Shown: positions 15,922 to 23,576 of the stretch, in pieces
How positions within the stretch are numbered: the stretch's first letter is position 1
Layout: each line of letters opens with the position of its first letter
Origin: UBA3839 sp902776985
GTDB taxonomy: Bacteria > Bacteroidota > Bacteroidia > Bacteroidales > Bacteroidaceae
DNA length: 32,709 nt
NCBI GenBank assembly: GCA_902776985.1
Contig: CACYSD010000025.1
Location: 1-32,709 of the forward strand
Direction of reading: 5' to 3'
Made by a program: the position numbers and the translations under genes
Notes under the pieces: generated by a model
The model's input: only the letters and a program-made list of their open reading frames with translations
Told to the model about the DNA's origin: nothing
Databases searched by the model: none

Positions 15922-16051
15922 TATTTTTCTATTTTTTTAGGGTTAAAAAAAAAGTATATTATATATATATATATAATATAAAATATTTTATGAATAATTA
16001 GAATATATCAAATAAATAGAAAAATAGAAAAATAGAAAAATAGAAAAATAG
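15913..16051. repeat. AT-rich inverted array of AAAAATAG octamers
   Basis: Three tandem CTATTTTT units (15913-15936) face a shortened unit plus four tandem AAAAATAG units (16014-16051). Between them is a 77-bp core containing an alternating TA tract near 15956-15980. The layout recalls iteron or primase/origin-type regions of mobile elements, or a large cruciform-forming spacer, but no replication gene is nearby. Confidence 0.6.
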
Positions 16052-16055
16052 AAAA

Positions 16056-16139
16056 TCACTCCACCTTGAAGGCCATATCTATTCCTGAATATGGAGGTTC
16101 TTCCGCATCAAGTTTGACTCTGAGACCTGGCGTTTGTTA
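16056..16139 (-). pseudogene. C-terminal remnant of an unidentified gene
   Basis: A minus-strand frame of 26 sense codons with no start reads QTPGLRVKLDAEE, PPYSGIDMAFKVE and then TGA at 16058-16056. The composition is protein-like, and the stop lies directly against the AAAAATAG array. It looks like the last strand of a domain whose upstream part has been deleted. The family was not recognised. Confidence 0.35.
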
Positions 16140-16174
16140 AAGATAGTTAAACATGAAAATAATTAACTATTAAA

Positions 16175-16207
16175 GTTAAATTTAACACTCGATTTTTCGT
16201 ATCTTTG
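16175..16207 (+). promoter_or_regulatory. Orphan promoter with palindromic operator-like site
   Basis: TATCTTTG (16200-16207) matches the TAnnTTTG -7 element. Just upstream is the perfect palindrome GTTAAATTTAAC (16175-16186) and further TAGTTAA/TTAACTA half-sites (16144-16169). No convincing reading frame begins downstream of the expected start near 16214. Confidence 0.5.
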
Positions 16208-16243
16208 TATTGCGAAAAGAGAACGGAAACACTAGTCGGCACA

Positions 16244-16334
16244 GACAAAAAATTTTTCAACTACGCTGAAAAAATCTTTTTACCGCGGACAAAGTATTTT
16301 TCATGTGTAGAGACAAAATTTTCACGTGTACAGG
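16244..16334 (+). repeat. Degenerate tandem repeat, unit 20-24 bases
   Basis: Four imperfect units begin at 16244, 16268, 16288 and 16312. Each has the pattern GACAAA-N-TTTTTCA followed by a CGTGTA-like stretch. They lie in the region that the orphan promoter would transcribe. Confidence 0.5.
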
Positions 16335-16441
16335 CGCAGGATTTAGTTCCGAATTTCGCTAATAAAAAAAATAATCAAAAATCATTTATCAACCAGCCCT
16401 TAATATCTGAATCATCCCCCTACTGGGCGAGATTAGTTGAT

Positions 16442-16471
16442 TCGCTTACATAGGTTAGACGAAGCGATTTT
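16442..16471 (+). terminator. Possible weak terminator of the orphan transcript
   Basis: TCGCTT (16442-16447) pairs with AAGCGA (16462-16467), followed by TTTTC. It has only six pairs and a long loop, so it is tentative. Confidence 0.3.
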
Positions 16472-16486
16472 CATTTATTCAAGTCA

Positions 16487-16906
16487 TTAGTTGGAAGAGG
16501 AATTCTTGAAGACAAAGCGTTTTTGCATGGTATAGTTCCAGAAGACGGCGACAAGAATGGCAATGATGGTCTTAACAATCATTACAAGTTGGAGAGACGC
16601 ACGCTCTCCCGAGCCAAATCCTTCAATAATGGATATGACAAGGACATTGCCTAGTGTGTTGAGCAGGATGCTTCCAGCCCACACTAATGAATAGCGCAGC
16701 GCAATACGGCGCTTGGACGTTTCCTGTGACTTGAATGTCCAACGGTAATTGATGACGCAGTTGACTACTCCTCCTGTCAAAGCTCCCAAGAAGGTACTAA
16801 CTGCCAAAGGCATTCCCAGAACCTGATAGAGAAATGCCGTGAGCAGGAAATCGCATGCCGTGGCGACTATTGCTGAAAACTGTGCTTTGAGAAACAGGAG
16901 TTTCAA
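16487..16906 (-). CDS. GtrA-family four-helix membrane protein
   Basis: The 139-residue protein has four hydrophobic segments. The family pattern is visible: ATACDFLLTAFLYQVLG at helix 1, GVVNCVINYRWTFKS after helix 2, and a final WNYTMQKRFVFK, the conserved YxxxRxFVF-type tail. GtrA proteins are thought to help move polyprenyl- or lipid-linked sugars across the inner membrane. The start is TTG (16906-16904), with no in-frame ATG nearby. It lies 46 bases downstream of the PgpA-like gene, last in the minus-strand series. PgpA and GtrA homologues are also neighbours in some Bacteroides inositol-lipid loci, recalled here from general knowledge. Confidence 0.85.
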   Translation of the reverse strand: MKLLFLKAQFSAIVATACDFLLTAFLYQVLGMPLAVSTFLGALTGGVVNCVINYRWTFKSQETSKRRIALRYSLVWAGSILLNTLGNVLVISIIEGFGSGERASLQLVMIVKTIIAILVAVFWNYTMQKRFVFKNSSSN

Positions 16907-16952
16907 AATAATAATTAAAAATTATAAATTATAAAGCCATCCGGATGAGGGT

Positions 16953-17405
16953 TTATAAGGATATTAGGAGGAGGATTATGAGTCCGTAGATGCCGGCAAG
17001 GATATCGTCGAGCATTACTCCCCACCCGCCTCTGACTGCTTCCATGCGGCGGATGCCAAGGGGCTTGACGATGTCTAAGAAGCGGAAAAGGAGAAAGGCA
17101 GCAAGGACGTAGCCCCAATGCATGGATTCGGGTACTCCAAGCAGACAGATCCATGTGCCCACGACTTCATCAATGACTACCCGAGAGGGGTCTTCTCCCC
17201 ACTCTTTCTCTACACGGCGGATGGCAGGTATGGAGATGAGGGTAATGACTACTATAGAGATAGCAGTAGCTATGCGCAGAGTGAATGAATCAAGGTACGA
17301 AGAAGCTAACCACCACAGGGCTGTAGCAAAGAGGGCACCCATGGTACCTGGTGCTACCGGACTGTAGCCGACACCTAAAGCAGTTGTAATGAGTTTGGAA
17401 TGCAA
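16953..17405 (-). CDS. pgpA: Phosphatidylglycerophosphatase A-family protein
   Basis: The 150-residue integral-membrane protein has the PgpA signatures: LGVGYSPVAPGTMGALFA near the N-terminus, DPSRVVIDEVVGTWICLLG in the middle (acidic DE pair), and FRFLDIVKPLGIRRME followed by GVMLDDILAGIYG. Members dephosphorylate phosphatidylglycerophosphate. In Bacteroides a homologue acts on phosphatidylinositol phosphate (recalled, not tested here), so both substrates are open. The start is TTG (17405-17403), chosen because the conserved domain begins at once and the first in-frame ATG falls inside the APGTMG motif. It lies 13 bases after the lipoprotein gene stop. Confidence 0.88.
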   Translation of the reverse strand: MHSKLITTALGVGYSPVAPGTMGALFATALWWLASSYLDSFTLRIATAISIVVITLISIPAIRRVEKEWGEDPSRVVIDEVVGTWICLLGVPESMHWGYVLAAFLLFRFLDIVKPLGIRRMEAVRGGWGVMLDDILAGIYGLIILLLISL

Positions 17406-17418
17406 GGGAGTGGGTCTG

Positions 17419-17868
17419 TTATATTTTCCTGAACTTGAGTTTAGCGTCTTCTGATTGGAGAATCATGCCGTCGGAGTTAAGCTGAAGGACCTGGAAGGTT
17501 TCATCGGTGTGGTAAATTCCCCATTTCTCTACGAGGTATATTTCGGATTCGTCAAGCAGCTGGTTGTCGTCTGCAGATGTGGCGTTTTCGCTCTCCTTAC
17601 ATATATTATATATACGGAGGGTGCGGCCGGAATGCTCGAAAAGAGAGAAGAACTGATGTATCTGGCCTTCTGCATCGAACTGGACAGTATGCATCTGGAA
17701 GGAGAGATAGATTCCTTTTGCCTTGACTGTTTCTGTCTGATTGTTGTGCTCCACTTCAAGCAGTTGCCACATACCATCGAGAACTCCGTTCATGGGCAGT
17801 TTGTCACAAGCGGTGAATGTGAGCAGCGACAGCAGAATGATTATGAGTATATTGCGATGTGATTTCAT
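17419..17868 (-). CDS. Lipocalin-like small lipoprotein
   Basis: The start is ATG at 17866-17868 (149 residues), which gives a classical lipoprotein signal peptide (MKSHRNILIIILLSLLTFTAC, lipid-modified Cys-21). The frame continues upstream inside the fusion gene, but that extension is shadow. The mature part begins LDGMWQLLEVE, the first strand of lipocalin-like domains common in Bacteroidales, then YLSFQMHTVQFD and a C-terminal ...DAKLKFRKI strand. Ligand unknown. Its ATG overlaps the TGA of the fusion gene (ATGA), so translation is likely coupled to it. Confidence 0.75.
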   Translation of the reverse strand: MKSHRNILIIILLSLLTFTACDKLPMNGVLDGMWQLLEVEHNNQTETVKAKGIYLSFQMHTVQFDAEGQIHQFFSLFEHSGRTLRIYNICKESENATSADDNQLLDESEIYLVEKWGIYHTDETFQVLQLNSDGMILQSEDAKLKFRKI

Positions 17869-20408
17869 AGGTTGAATTTTTTTGAGACGGTGAGTGCTGC
17901 ACCAAAACTGTTGCCTAAGAGATGGCCATGATCGAGACCGAGGGAGAGTCGTCCTGCCCATTGCTTAGCCCAATGGGGACGGTATGTTGTTTCAAGCAGG
18001 AAGTAGTTCTGATTTACTATCTCGGCAATGGGATGGTTGTAATCGCCCCAGTTGCGTGTAAACGACATCATTACCCGGTAATGGAGTTCGCTAAAGGGGG
18101 TGCCTGAGAAGGCAAGATGCCATGCCTGGACACGGGTGTTGTTGAAAAGGAGTTTGCCTGTATTGTCCCATGCCTCTGTCTTGAAATAGACGGGGGATGT
18201 GAGGAAGGGATGTCCGATGCCGTAACCCCAGTGCTGCCAACCTGAATAAAGATTGTGGTTGTAGTAGCTGTCGCGTCCGTTCATCTTCTCTGGCATGGTG
18301 GCTGTGGCATCGTGATAGACTGCACCCGACTGGTTGGTGGTGCTGAGATGCTCAAGAACGGCAGTATCAACAAATCGGTTCTTGGGAAACTGGACTTCGA
18401 GTCCGATGAGGTGGTCATAGATGCCGTATTGAACGGTAAGCATGGACTGATCCTCGAAGTAGCGTTCGAAGTAGGCTTTTGCCTGCCACTGGCCTCCATA
18501 ATAGTTGAGTGCCATGATGTAGCTACCGAGGTGGTTGCCGGCTGTGTTGCGGTCTACTCCGTCGGTAGCGTCGCCTCCACGACAGAAGAGCGCATCCCAG
18601 CATCCTGCAAGTCCGCCCTTATGATGGATTGTGGTGTAGTCGGATATGCCTCGTCCCTTGACGTTGTAGGATGTTCCTCCGAATTGGGACATCATCTGAA
18701 TGCCTATCTCGTAGGTCAGGGGAAAGACTTCCTTCTTACCGAAGCGCAGACTGAGTGCTTTCTCGTGATATAGAGTGTTGGATGTGTAGTGGTTGGGATA
18801 GTTGACCACGCTGCTTTGCCAGCTGCCGTCGGTGGTAAGTCCATAGGAAAGGCGCGCCTTCCACTGCACCCATTTGTTGGTCCAGGGCAAATTGCAATAA
18901 TCCACTTCGCCACGAATCTGTGGAATGGGACGTGCGTTATTGCCTGCGCTAAGTCCTCCACTGGTGAGTTCTCCGTTTCTCAGGTCAATGGGATATTCCT
19001 TCGCTCCGATAATGAGTCGGACTTTCTTGTACTGGGCCTCCAGAAAGGCCTGCTGAACGATAAGGTCTGAAACTCCGTTCTGCATCAGAGCGAAATCGAG
19101 TCCCAACCGCATGCTCAGGTCCTTGACTTTGGAGAAATCGGCATCGACGCCGAACGCCACACGCTCATAGGCTGAGTTGCTCTCCACAGACGAGAGTCCA
19201 TATTTGCCGCTGGAGAGCCACAGAGGAGCGTAGTCGCCCGAGCTGGCTGTCCCCGATACCTCGAGTGTGAGGCTGTCTTTGAAGTCCACGCCGCCGAGGA
19301 TGTCGCAATGATGGTCTGCCTCAGTTGAATCCTGGGCAAACGACGGAGCAGCCGTACCAAGTGCAAGGAGAAGCACGCAGGCAGCCTTGGGCAGCGATTT
19401 CTTGTTTCCAACCTTAATGAGGAGTAGCCCAATGGCTGTCCAGACCAGTTCACGAACTCTGCAGATGATGCTCACCGACAGAGCCACTTGAGCCGTCATT
19501 CCCAGTTTAGCTACAGACATCGCAAATCCGCCCTCTCGTCCTCCAAGTTGCAGGGGGAGGAAGAAGAGTATGTTTGCAAACAGCGATGTGAATGCAAGAA
19601 TGAGGATGGAATAAATAAAAATCATAAATGGTGAATGTAGGTTGATAAATGATGAACCGGAGAAAATCTGCAACATGAAGAATATCTCGAAGGACTGGAG
19701 AATACGGCCTATGTATTCGAGGATGAACGACGAATAGAAGCTGCGCTTGTTCTGCTTGTGCAGATCGGAAATCTGAGTGTCTATCTTTATGATGTCTTCC
19801 TCATGCTCCTGCACGAAGCGTAAGCTCCACTTCTTAAGTCCCGGGATGCGTGAAAGGAATCGGAAGAGCTTGCGAACCATCCCGTTCTTGTAGCCTTTCA
19901 CAAAGAAATAGATGCCGGTCATGGCAAAAAGTGTGATGATGCCGAGAAGAATGCCCATTACAGGAGTGAGCGGAACGAATATGAGGTACAGGACTATGGC
20001 TGTGACCCAGTACCAGAAATGGGCGAAGATGAACATCATGGCAAAGAGCAGGACGGACGATGAAGCTCGCTGAACACCGATGTAGGGTTTCAGCTCCATT
20101 ATCTTATATGGTTCGCCTCCAAGCAGGCCTACGGGAGTGGCATAGTTGAGGGCGAAAGCGGAAACGGTTATTTTGAACAGTCGCCAGAACGACACGTTGC
20201 ATGGTCCGCTTCCCTTGATGATGATGCGCCACGACCATGCATTCATGAGATAGAGCACGAGCCACATGCCGATGATTGGCACGAGCCAGTAGCCCGCACT
20301 ACAAAGCTGCTGCCACAGTTGAGCGAGACTCACGTCGAAGGTGAGAATCATCAATACTACGGCAGCTATGCCGATAATGAAGAATATGTTTCTGGTTTTA
20401 GAACTCAC
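17865..20408 (-). CDS. Fusion of a flippase-like (LPG_synthase_TM/UPF0104) inner-membrane domain with a Wzi-like outer-membrane barrel
   Basis: The 847-residue protein starts at GTG. Residues 1-331 are polytopic and carry UPF0104/YbhN-type signatures (NYATPVGLLGGEPYK, 89-102; LPLQLGGREGGFAMS, 285-298). Residues 332-358 then form a complete signal-peptide pattern: basic KVGNKKSLPK, hydrophobic AACVLLLALG, and TAAPSFA before Gln-359. Residues 359-847 are a beta-rich domain resembling capsule-assembly Wzi proteins (APLWLSSGKYGLSS; LGLDFALMQNGVSD; IIGAKEYP) and ending in a strand KKFNL. No ATG, GTG or TTG lies in frame near the junction (19334-19415). Most likely one polypeptide is cut by signal peptidase. 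A sequencing frameshift joining two genes is the alternative. It overlaps pdxA (GTGA) and the next gene (ATGA). Confidence 0.85.
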   Translation of the reverse strand: MSSKTRNIFFIIGIAAVVLMILTFDVSLAQLWQQLCSAGYWLVPIIGMWLVLYLMNAWSWRIIIKGSGPCNVSFWRLFKITVSAFALNYATPVGLLGGEPYKIMELKPYIGVQRASSSVLLFAMMFIFAHFWYWVTAIVLYLIFVPLTPVMGILLGIITLFAMTGIYFFVKGYKNGMVRKLFRFLSRIPGLKKWSLRFVQEHEEDIIKIDTQISDLHKQNKRSFYSSFILEYIGRILQSFEIFFMLQIFSGSSFINLHSPFMIFIYSILILAFTSLFANILFFLPLQLGGREGGFAMSVAKLGMTAQVALSVSIICRVRELVWTAIGLLLIKVGNKKSLPKAACVLLLALGTAAPSFAQDSTEADHHCDILGGVDFKDSLTLEVSGTASSGDYAPLWLSSGKYGLSSVESNSAYERVAFGVDADFSKVKDLSMRLGLDFALMQNGVSDLIVQQAFLEAQYKKVRLIIGAKEYPIDLRNGELTSGGLSAGNNARPIPQIRGEVDYCNLPWTNKWVQWKARLSYGLTTDGSWQSSVVNYPNHYTSNTLYHEKALSLRFGKKEVFPLTYEIGIQMMSQFGGTSYNVKGRGISDYTTIHHKGGLAGCWDALFCRGGDATDGVDRNTAGNHLGSYIMALNYYGGQWQAKAYFERYFEDQSMLTVQYGIYDHLIGLEVQFPKNRFVDTAVLEHLSTTNQSGAVYHDATATMPEKMNGRDSYYNHNLYSGWQHWGYGIGHPFLTSPVYFKTEAWDNTGKLLFNNTRVQAWHLAFSGTPFSELHYRVMMSFTRNWGDYNHPIAEIVNQNYFLLETTYRPHWAKQWAGRLSLGLDHGHLLGNSFGAALTVSKKFNL

Positions 20409-21496
20409 TCTTCGGTTTCCTGGTCGAGTTTAAGTTTATAACTGTCATCGCGCTTTTCGTAATACTGCTTGCTGAGGGGATTGGCGAATGCGGCATCATA
20501 GGTGGCACGATTGCGACAGATGTCGATGGCTGCATAGATGGCTTCACGCATTGATGAAGCAGAAGCCTGGTTCTTGCCGGCAATGTCGTAGGCTGTGCCG
20601 TGATCGGGCGAAGTGCGGACAACAGGCAGACCTGCGGTGAAGTTCACTCCGTCGTCCATAGCAAGTGCCTTGAATGGAGCAAGTCCCTGATCGTGGTACA
20701 TAGCCAGTATTGCATCGAAATGGCGATAATTTCCACTTCCAAAGAATCCATCAGCTGAATATGGTCCGAAACAACGGATTCCCTTCTCAAATGCTTCCTC
20801 AACGGCAGGAGTGATAATTGTTTGCTCCTCTTGGCCAAGCAGACCTCCGTCGCCGGCATGAGGATTTAGTGCAAGGACAGCAATGCGAGGGTTGTCAATC
20901 TTGAAATCACGCTTAAGGGAGAGGTCAAGAATCTCCAGTTTCTGAAGAATCTTCTCCTTGGTGATATTCTCAGCCACTTTTGCGATTGGCAGGTGAGTAG
21001 TCACCAATGCCACCTTGAGGTTCTTGTTCATAAGAATCATCAAGGCTTTCTTTCCGTCACCAGCCTTGTTCTCAATATACTCGGTGTGACCGGCGAAGTG
21101 GAACTTATCGCTCTGAATGGTATTCTTGTTGATAGGTGCGGTAACCACAGCGTCAATCTTGTGATTAGACAAGTCGTTGATGGCAGCTTCCAGCGACTTG
21201 AACGCAGCCGCACCAGCTTCCTCTGACGGCTGACCGTAGTCGATTTTCAGTTCCGCCTCACCAAAGAGATTGATGAGGTTCAACTGATTTACAACGGCAT
21301 CCTTTGCCGAAGAAATCACAGTAAAGTTGGTATTACTTTCGATTGCCTTGCGATGGTAAGTAGCAGCTTTTGGCGAACCATAAATAATTGGCGTACAACA
21401 AGAAAGCATCTCTTCTTCAGCAAACGCTTTAAGTATAGTTTCATAACCTACACCATTGATGTCGCCATGAGTTATTCCAATTTTCAGATTTCCCAT
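20405..21496 (-). CDS. pdxA: 4-hydroxythreonine-4-phosphate dehydrogenase
   Basis: This 363-residue enzyme of de novo pyridoxal-5'-phosphate synthesis oxidises 4-phosphohydroxy-threonine in the DXP-dependent route. Signatures: GITHGDINGVGYETI at the N-terminus, VTAPINKNTI, FAGHTEYIENKAG (metal-ligand His), LALNPHAGDGG, and AMYHDQGLAPFKAL followed by RTSPDHGTAYDIAGK. It is slightly longer than the E. coli enzyme, with a charged tail. Its TGA overlaps the GTG of the flippase-like fusion gene. Upstream is the DUF4837 lipoprotein gene, 12 bases away. Confidence 0.96.
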   Translation of the reverse strand: MGNLKIGITHGDINGVGYETILKAFAEEEMLSCCTPIIYGSPKAATYHRKAIESNTNFTVISSAKDAVVNQLNLINLFGEAELKIDYGQPSEEAGAAAFKSLEAAINDLSNHKIDAVVTAPINKNTIQSDKFHFAGHTEYIENKAGDGKKALMILMNKNLKVALVTTHLPIAKVAENITKEKILQKLEILDLSLKRDFKIDNPRIAVLALNPHAGDGGLLGQEEQTIITPAVEEAFEKGIRCFGPYSADGFFGSGNYRHFDAILAMYHDQGLAPFKALAMDDGVNFTAGLPVVRTSPDHGTAYDIAGKNQASASSMREAIYAAIDICRNRATYDAAFANPLSKQYYEKRDDSYKLKLDQETEE

Positions 21497-21508
21497 ATAC
21501 GTACATAT

Positions 21509-22486
21509 TTATTGTTTTGCAGGAAGTTGAAGCGTATAGAGAGCTGCCTCAAGACGGCGTATCATAGAACGCTTCATCTTGTCGGGAGCATATACAAATC
21601 CTTCCACTACTATTACTTTATTATTAATTGTATCAACTTGTGAGTGCGACACGTATGGTCCACCCATAGCATCTATAGTCATTTCCCAAAGTCCACGACA
21701 TTCCTGAACATAATGTCCCTGAACAGTCATATCCTTGACTGAGATGAATTCATGGTTGGTGGACATCTTGCTGCCAGGAAGTTCGCCTGGAATGTTGCGT
21801 CCCATGAAGGTGTCACGAAGTGCGAGAAAAGCAGGTTCAGTGAATACACGTTCGGTAGCATAGGGATAGCTGTAGATACAAATGCTGGAGATGGAAGAGA
21901 TGCCGTCGTCGGTCGCCCAGATGAAATCCTTGCCAATTTTCATGCGTTTAAGGTCGGCAGGTATGTGCATGTGGCATCCGAACATTTCCTCGACCTTCTT
22001 ATCGAACTTGATGTTGTGCTCGTCTTCAAGACGTCGTGCCTCACGGTTAATCTCCTCGGTTGTGATGAAATTCAGGAGTTCGTCGCAATGATCCCAAAGA
22101 TACTCAGAAACCACATCGCTCGATGGTCCGTGGAGAGTGACAATGAGCTGCGGACGAGAGAAGACGTCACGTTGATACTCCATCTTGGCACGGGTGAAAT
22201 GGTTGTTTATGTCTATGACAACGATATTGCGGAAAAGATTGGTGATGCGGTCGTAGTGGTTGGGAGCCACGCGGCTGATATGGAGCGTAGGTTCTTCCTG
22301 GGGAAGCATAGGCATGGACTTACCTAGAGTTTCCTTGATGGTTTTGCCGAGATCTCCGTTCCACAAAGAGTCTTCTGCCACAATCATCACTTCATAAGGG
22401 TTGCCCGACGACTTTGGAGTCATGGAGCAGGATGCGAGCATCAATACTAGAGCCATGCATCCCAATAATCTTTTCAAACTTACCAT
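21509..22486 (-). CDS. DUF4837 family lipoprotein
   Basis: The 325-residue protein has a lipoprotein leader (MVSLKRLLGCMALVLMLASC, lipobox LASC, Cys-20). The mature sequence starts NPYEVMIVAEDSLWNGDLG and matches the Bacteroidota DUF4837 pattern, with alternating helical and strand regions, LHGPSSDVVSEYLWDHCDELL and ECRGLWEMTIDAMGGPYVSH. Function is unknown; a periplasmic, membrane-anchored location is expected. It sits between rlmN and pdxA, a neighbourhood I recognise from other Bacteroidales, and is probably co-transcribed with them. Confidence 0.85.
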   Translation of the reverse strand: MVSLKRLLGCMALVLMLASCSMTPKSSGNPYEVMIVAEDSLWNGDLGKTIKETLGKSMPMLPQEEPTLHISRVAPNHYDRITNLFRNIVVIDINNHFTRAKMEYQRDVFSRPQLIVTLHGPSSDVVSEYLWDHCDELLNFITTEEINREARRLEDEHNIKFDKKVEEMFGCHMHIPADLKRMKIGKDFIWATDDGISSISSICIYSYPYATERVFTEPAFLALRDTFMGRNIPGELPGSKMSTNHEFISVKDMTVQGHYVQECRGLWEMTIDAMGGPYVSHSQVDTINNKVIVVEGFVYAPDKMKRSMIRRLEAALYTLQLPAKQ

Positions 22487-22543
22487 TATTAAAATAATTA
22501 TGTCGCTAATTATTTTCTGCGGGAGGACCGCAGAACACGGAGG

Positions 22544-23563
22544 CTAGGAAGGGTCTTCCATCATCCTTTTAGTTGACAGAAGGCCGCAGGCAGCCATGAT
22601 GTCTTCGCCACGCGATGCACGAATTGTAGTAAAAAGTCCATGTTTAGTGAGGTAATCACGGAATTCAGTCATGGACGCATCGTCTGTTCCCTCAAGGTCC
22701 ACATTAGGAATGGTGTGGAAACGGATGAGGTTGATGCGGCAGTCAAGTCCTCGAAGGAGTTTGAGAAGCGCATCTGCATGAAGCTTGGAGTCGTTCACGC
22801 CTTTGAAAACGATGTACTCGAACGACAGACGACGCTGGTGGGCAAAATCGTACTTACGTAGCAATTCCACCACTTCCGCAATAGCGAATTGTCGTTCAGC
22901 AGGCATCAGCTGGAGGCGCTGTTCATGAATGGGTGAATGGAGGCTTACAGCAAGGTGGCATTCGCTCTCGTCAAGGAAACGATGCAGATTCTTGCGCAAA
23001 CCAACAGTTGATACGGTGATGCGATGCGGACTCCATCCGTAACCATCCTTTGAAGTGAGGACTTCTAGAGCCTTCATCACTTCGTCGAGATTGTCGAATG
23101 GTTCGCCTTGCCCCATGAACACAAGGTTTGTAAGTCCACGTTCACGCATAGCCCAACTCACCTGTGCCAGTATATCGGTAGCGGTGAGATTTCCATGAAA
23201 GCCCTGTTTGCCGGTATGGCAGAAGAGGCAATTCATCTTGCATCCCACCTGAGTGGAAACGCAGAGTGTAGCACGTTCGTCATCGGGAATATAGACGGTT
23301 TCTACAAACTGACCACTCTGTGTGGGAAAAAGAAGTTTCTCCGTGCCGTCAACACTATTCAGACTTTCAATGGGTTCTACAGCACCCACACTATAGTTCA
23401 GTTTCAGTCTCTCGCGTGCATCCTTGGAGAGATTGGTCATATCATCTATGCTTCGCACATGCTTCTGGTAGAGCCAACCTGCTATTTGTTTAGCCGCAAA
23501 ACGCGGCATACCCATCTGGGCAGCCACGTCCTGCAGTTCATATATATTCTTACCTAAAAGCAT
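22544..23563 (-). CDS. rlmN: Dual-specificity 23S rRNA A2503 / tRNA A37 C2-methyltransferase
   Basis: The 339-residue radical-SAM enzyme methylates C2 of A2503 in 23S rRNA and A37 of some tRNAs. The CxxxCxxC cluster motif is Cys-108, Cys-112 and Cys-115 (GCKMNCLFC). FMGQGEPFDN is the SAM-binding GEP motif. The C-terminal Cys-326 (EDIMAACGLL) is the methyl-accepting cysteine of the family. The N-terminal helical RNA-binding part (LPRFAAKQIAGWLYQK type) is present. Length is typical. It starts 13 bases after the glyA stop in the same direction. Confidence 0.96.
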   Translation of the reverse strand: MLLGKNIYELQDVAAQMGMPRFAAKQIAGWLYQKHVRSIDDMTNLSKDARERLKLNYSVGAVEPIESLNSVDGTEKLLFPTQSGQFVETVYIPDDERATLCVSTQVGCKMNCLFCHTGKQGFHGNLTATDILAQVSWAMRERGLTNLVFMGQGEPFDNLDEVMKALEVLTSKDGYGWSPHRITVSTVGLRKNLHRFLDESECHLAVSLHSPIHEQRLQLMPAERQFAIAEVVELLRKYDFAHQRRLSFEYIVFKGVNDSKLHADALLKLLRGLDCRINLIRFHTIPNVDLEGTDDASMTEFRDYLTKHGLFTTIRASRGEDIMAACGLLSTKRMMEDPS

Positions 23564-23576
23564 GGGAGAAAATTTC

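Noticed and set aside
16014..16051. CRISPR-like array
   Set aside because: The octamers are directly tandem with no spacers, and no cas genes are present.
16205..16453. 82-codon frame starting at TTG
   Set aside because: The TTG lies inside the -7 promoter element and no usual start codon occurs later in the frame, so it is unlikely to be translated.
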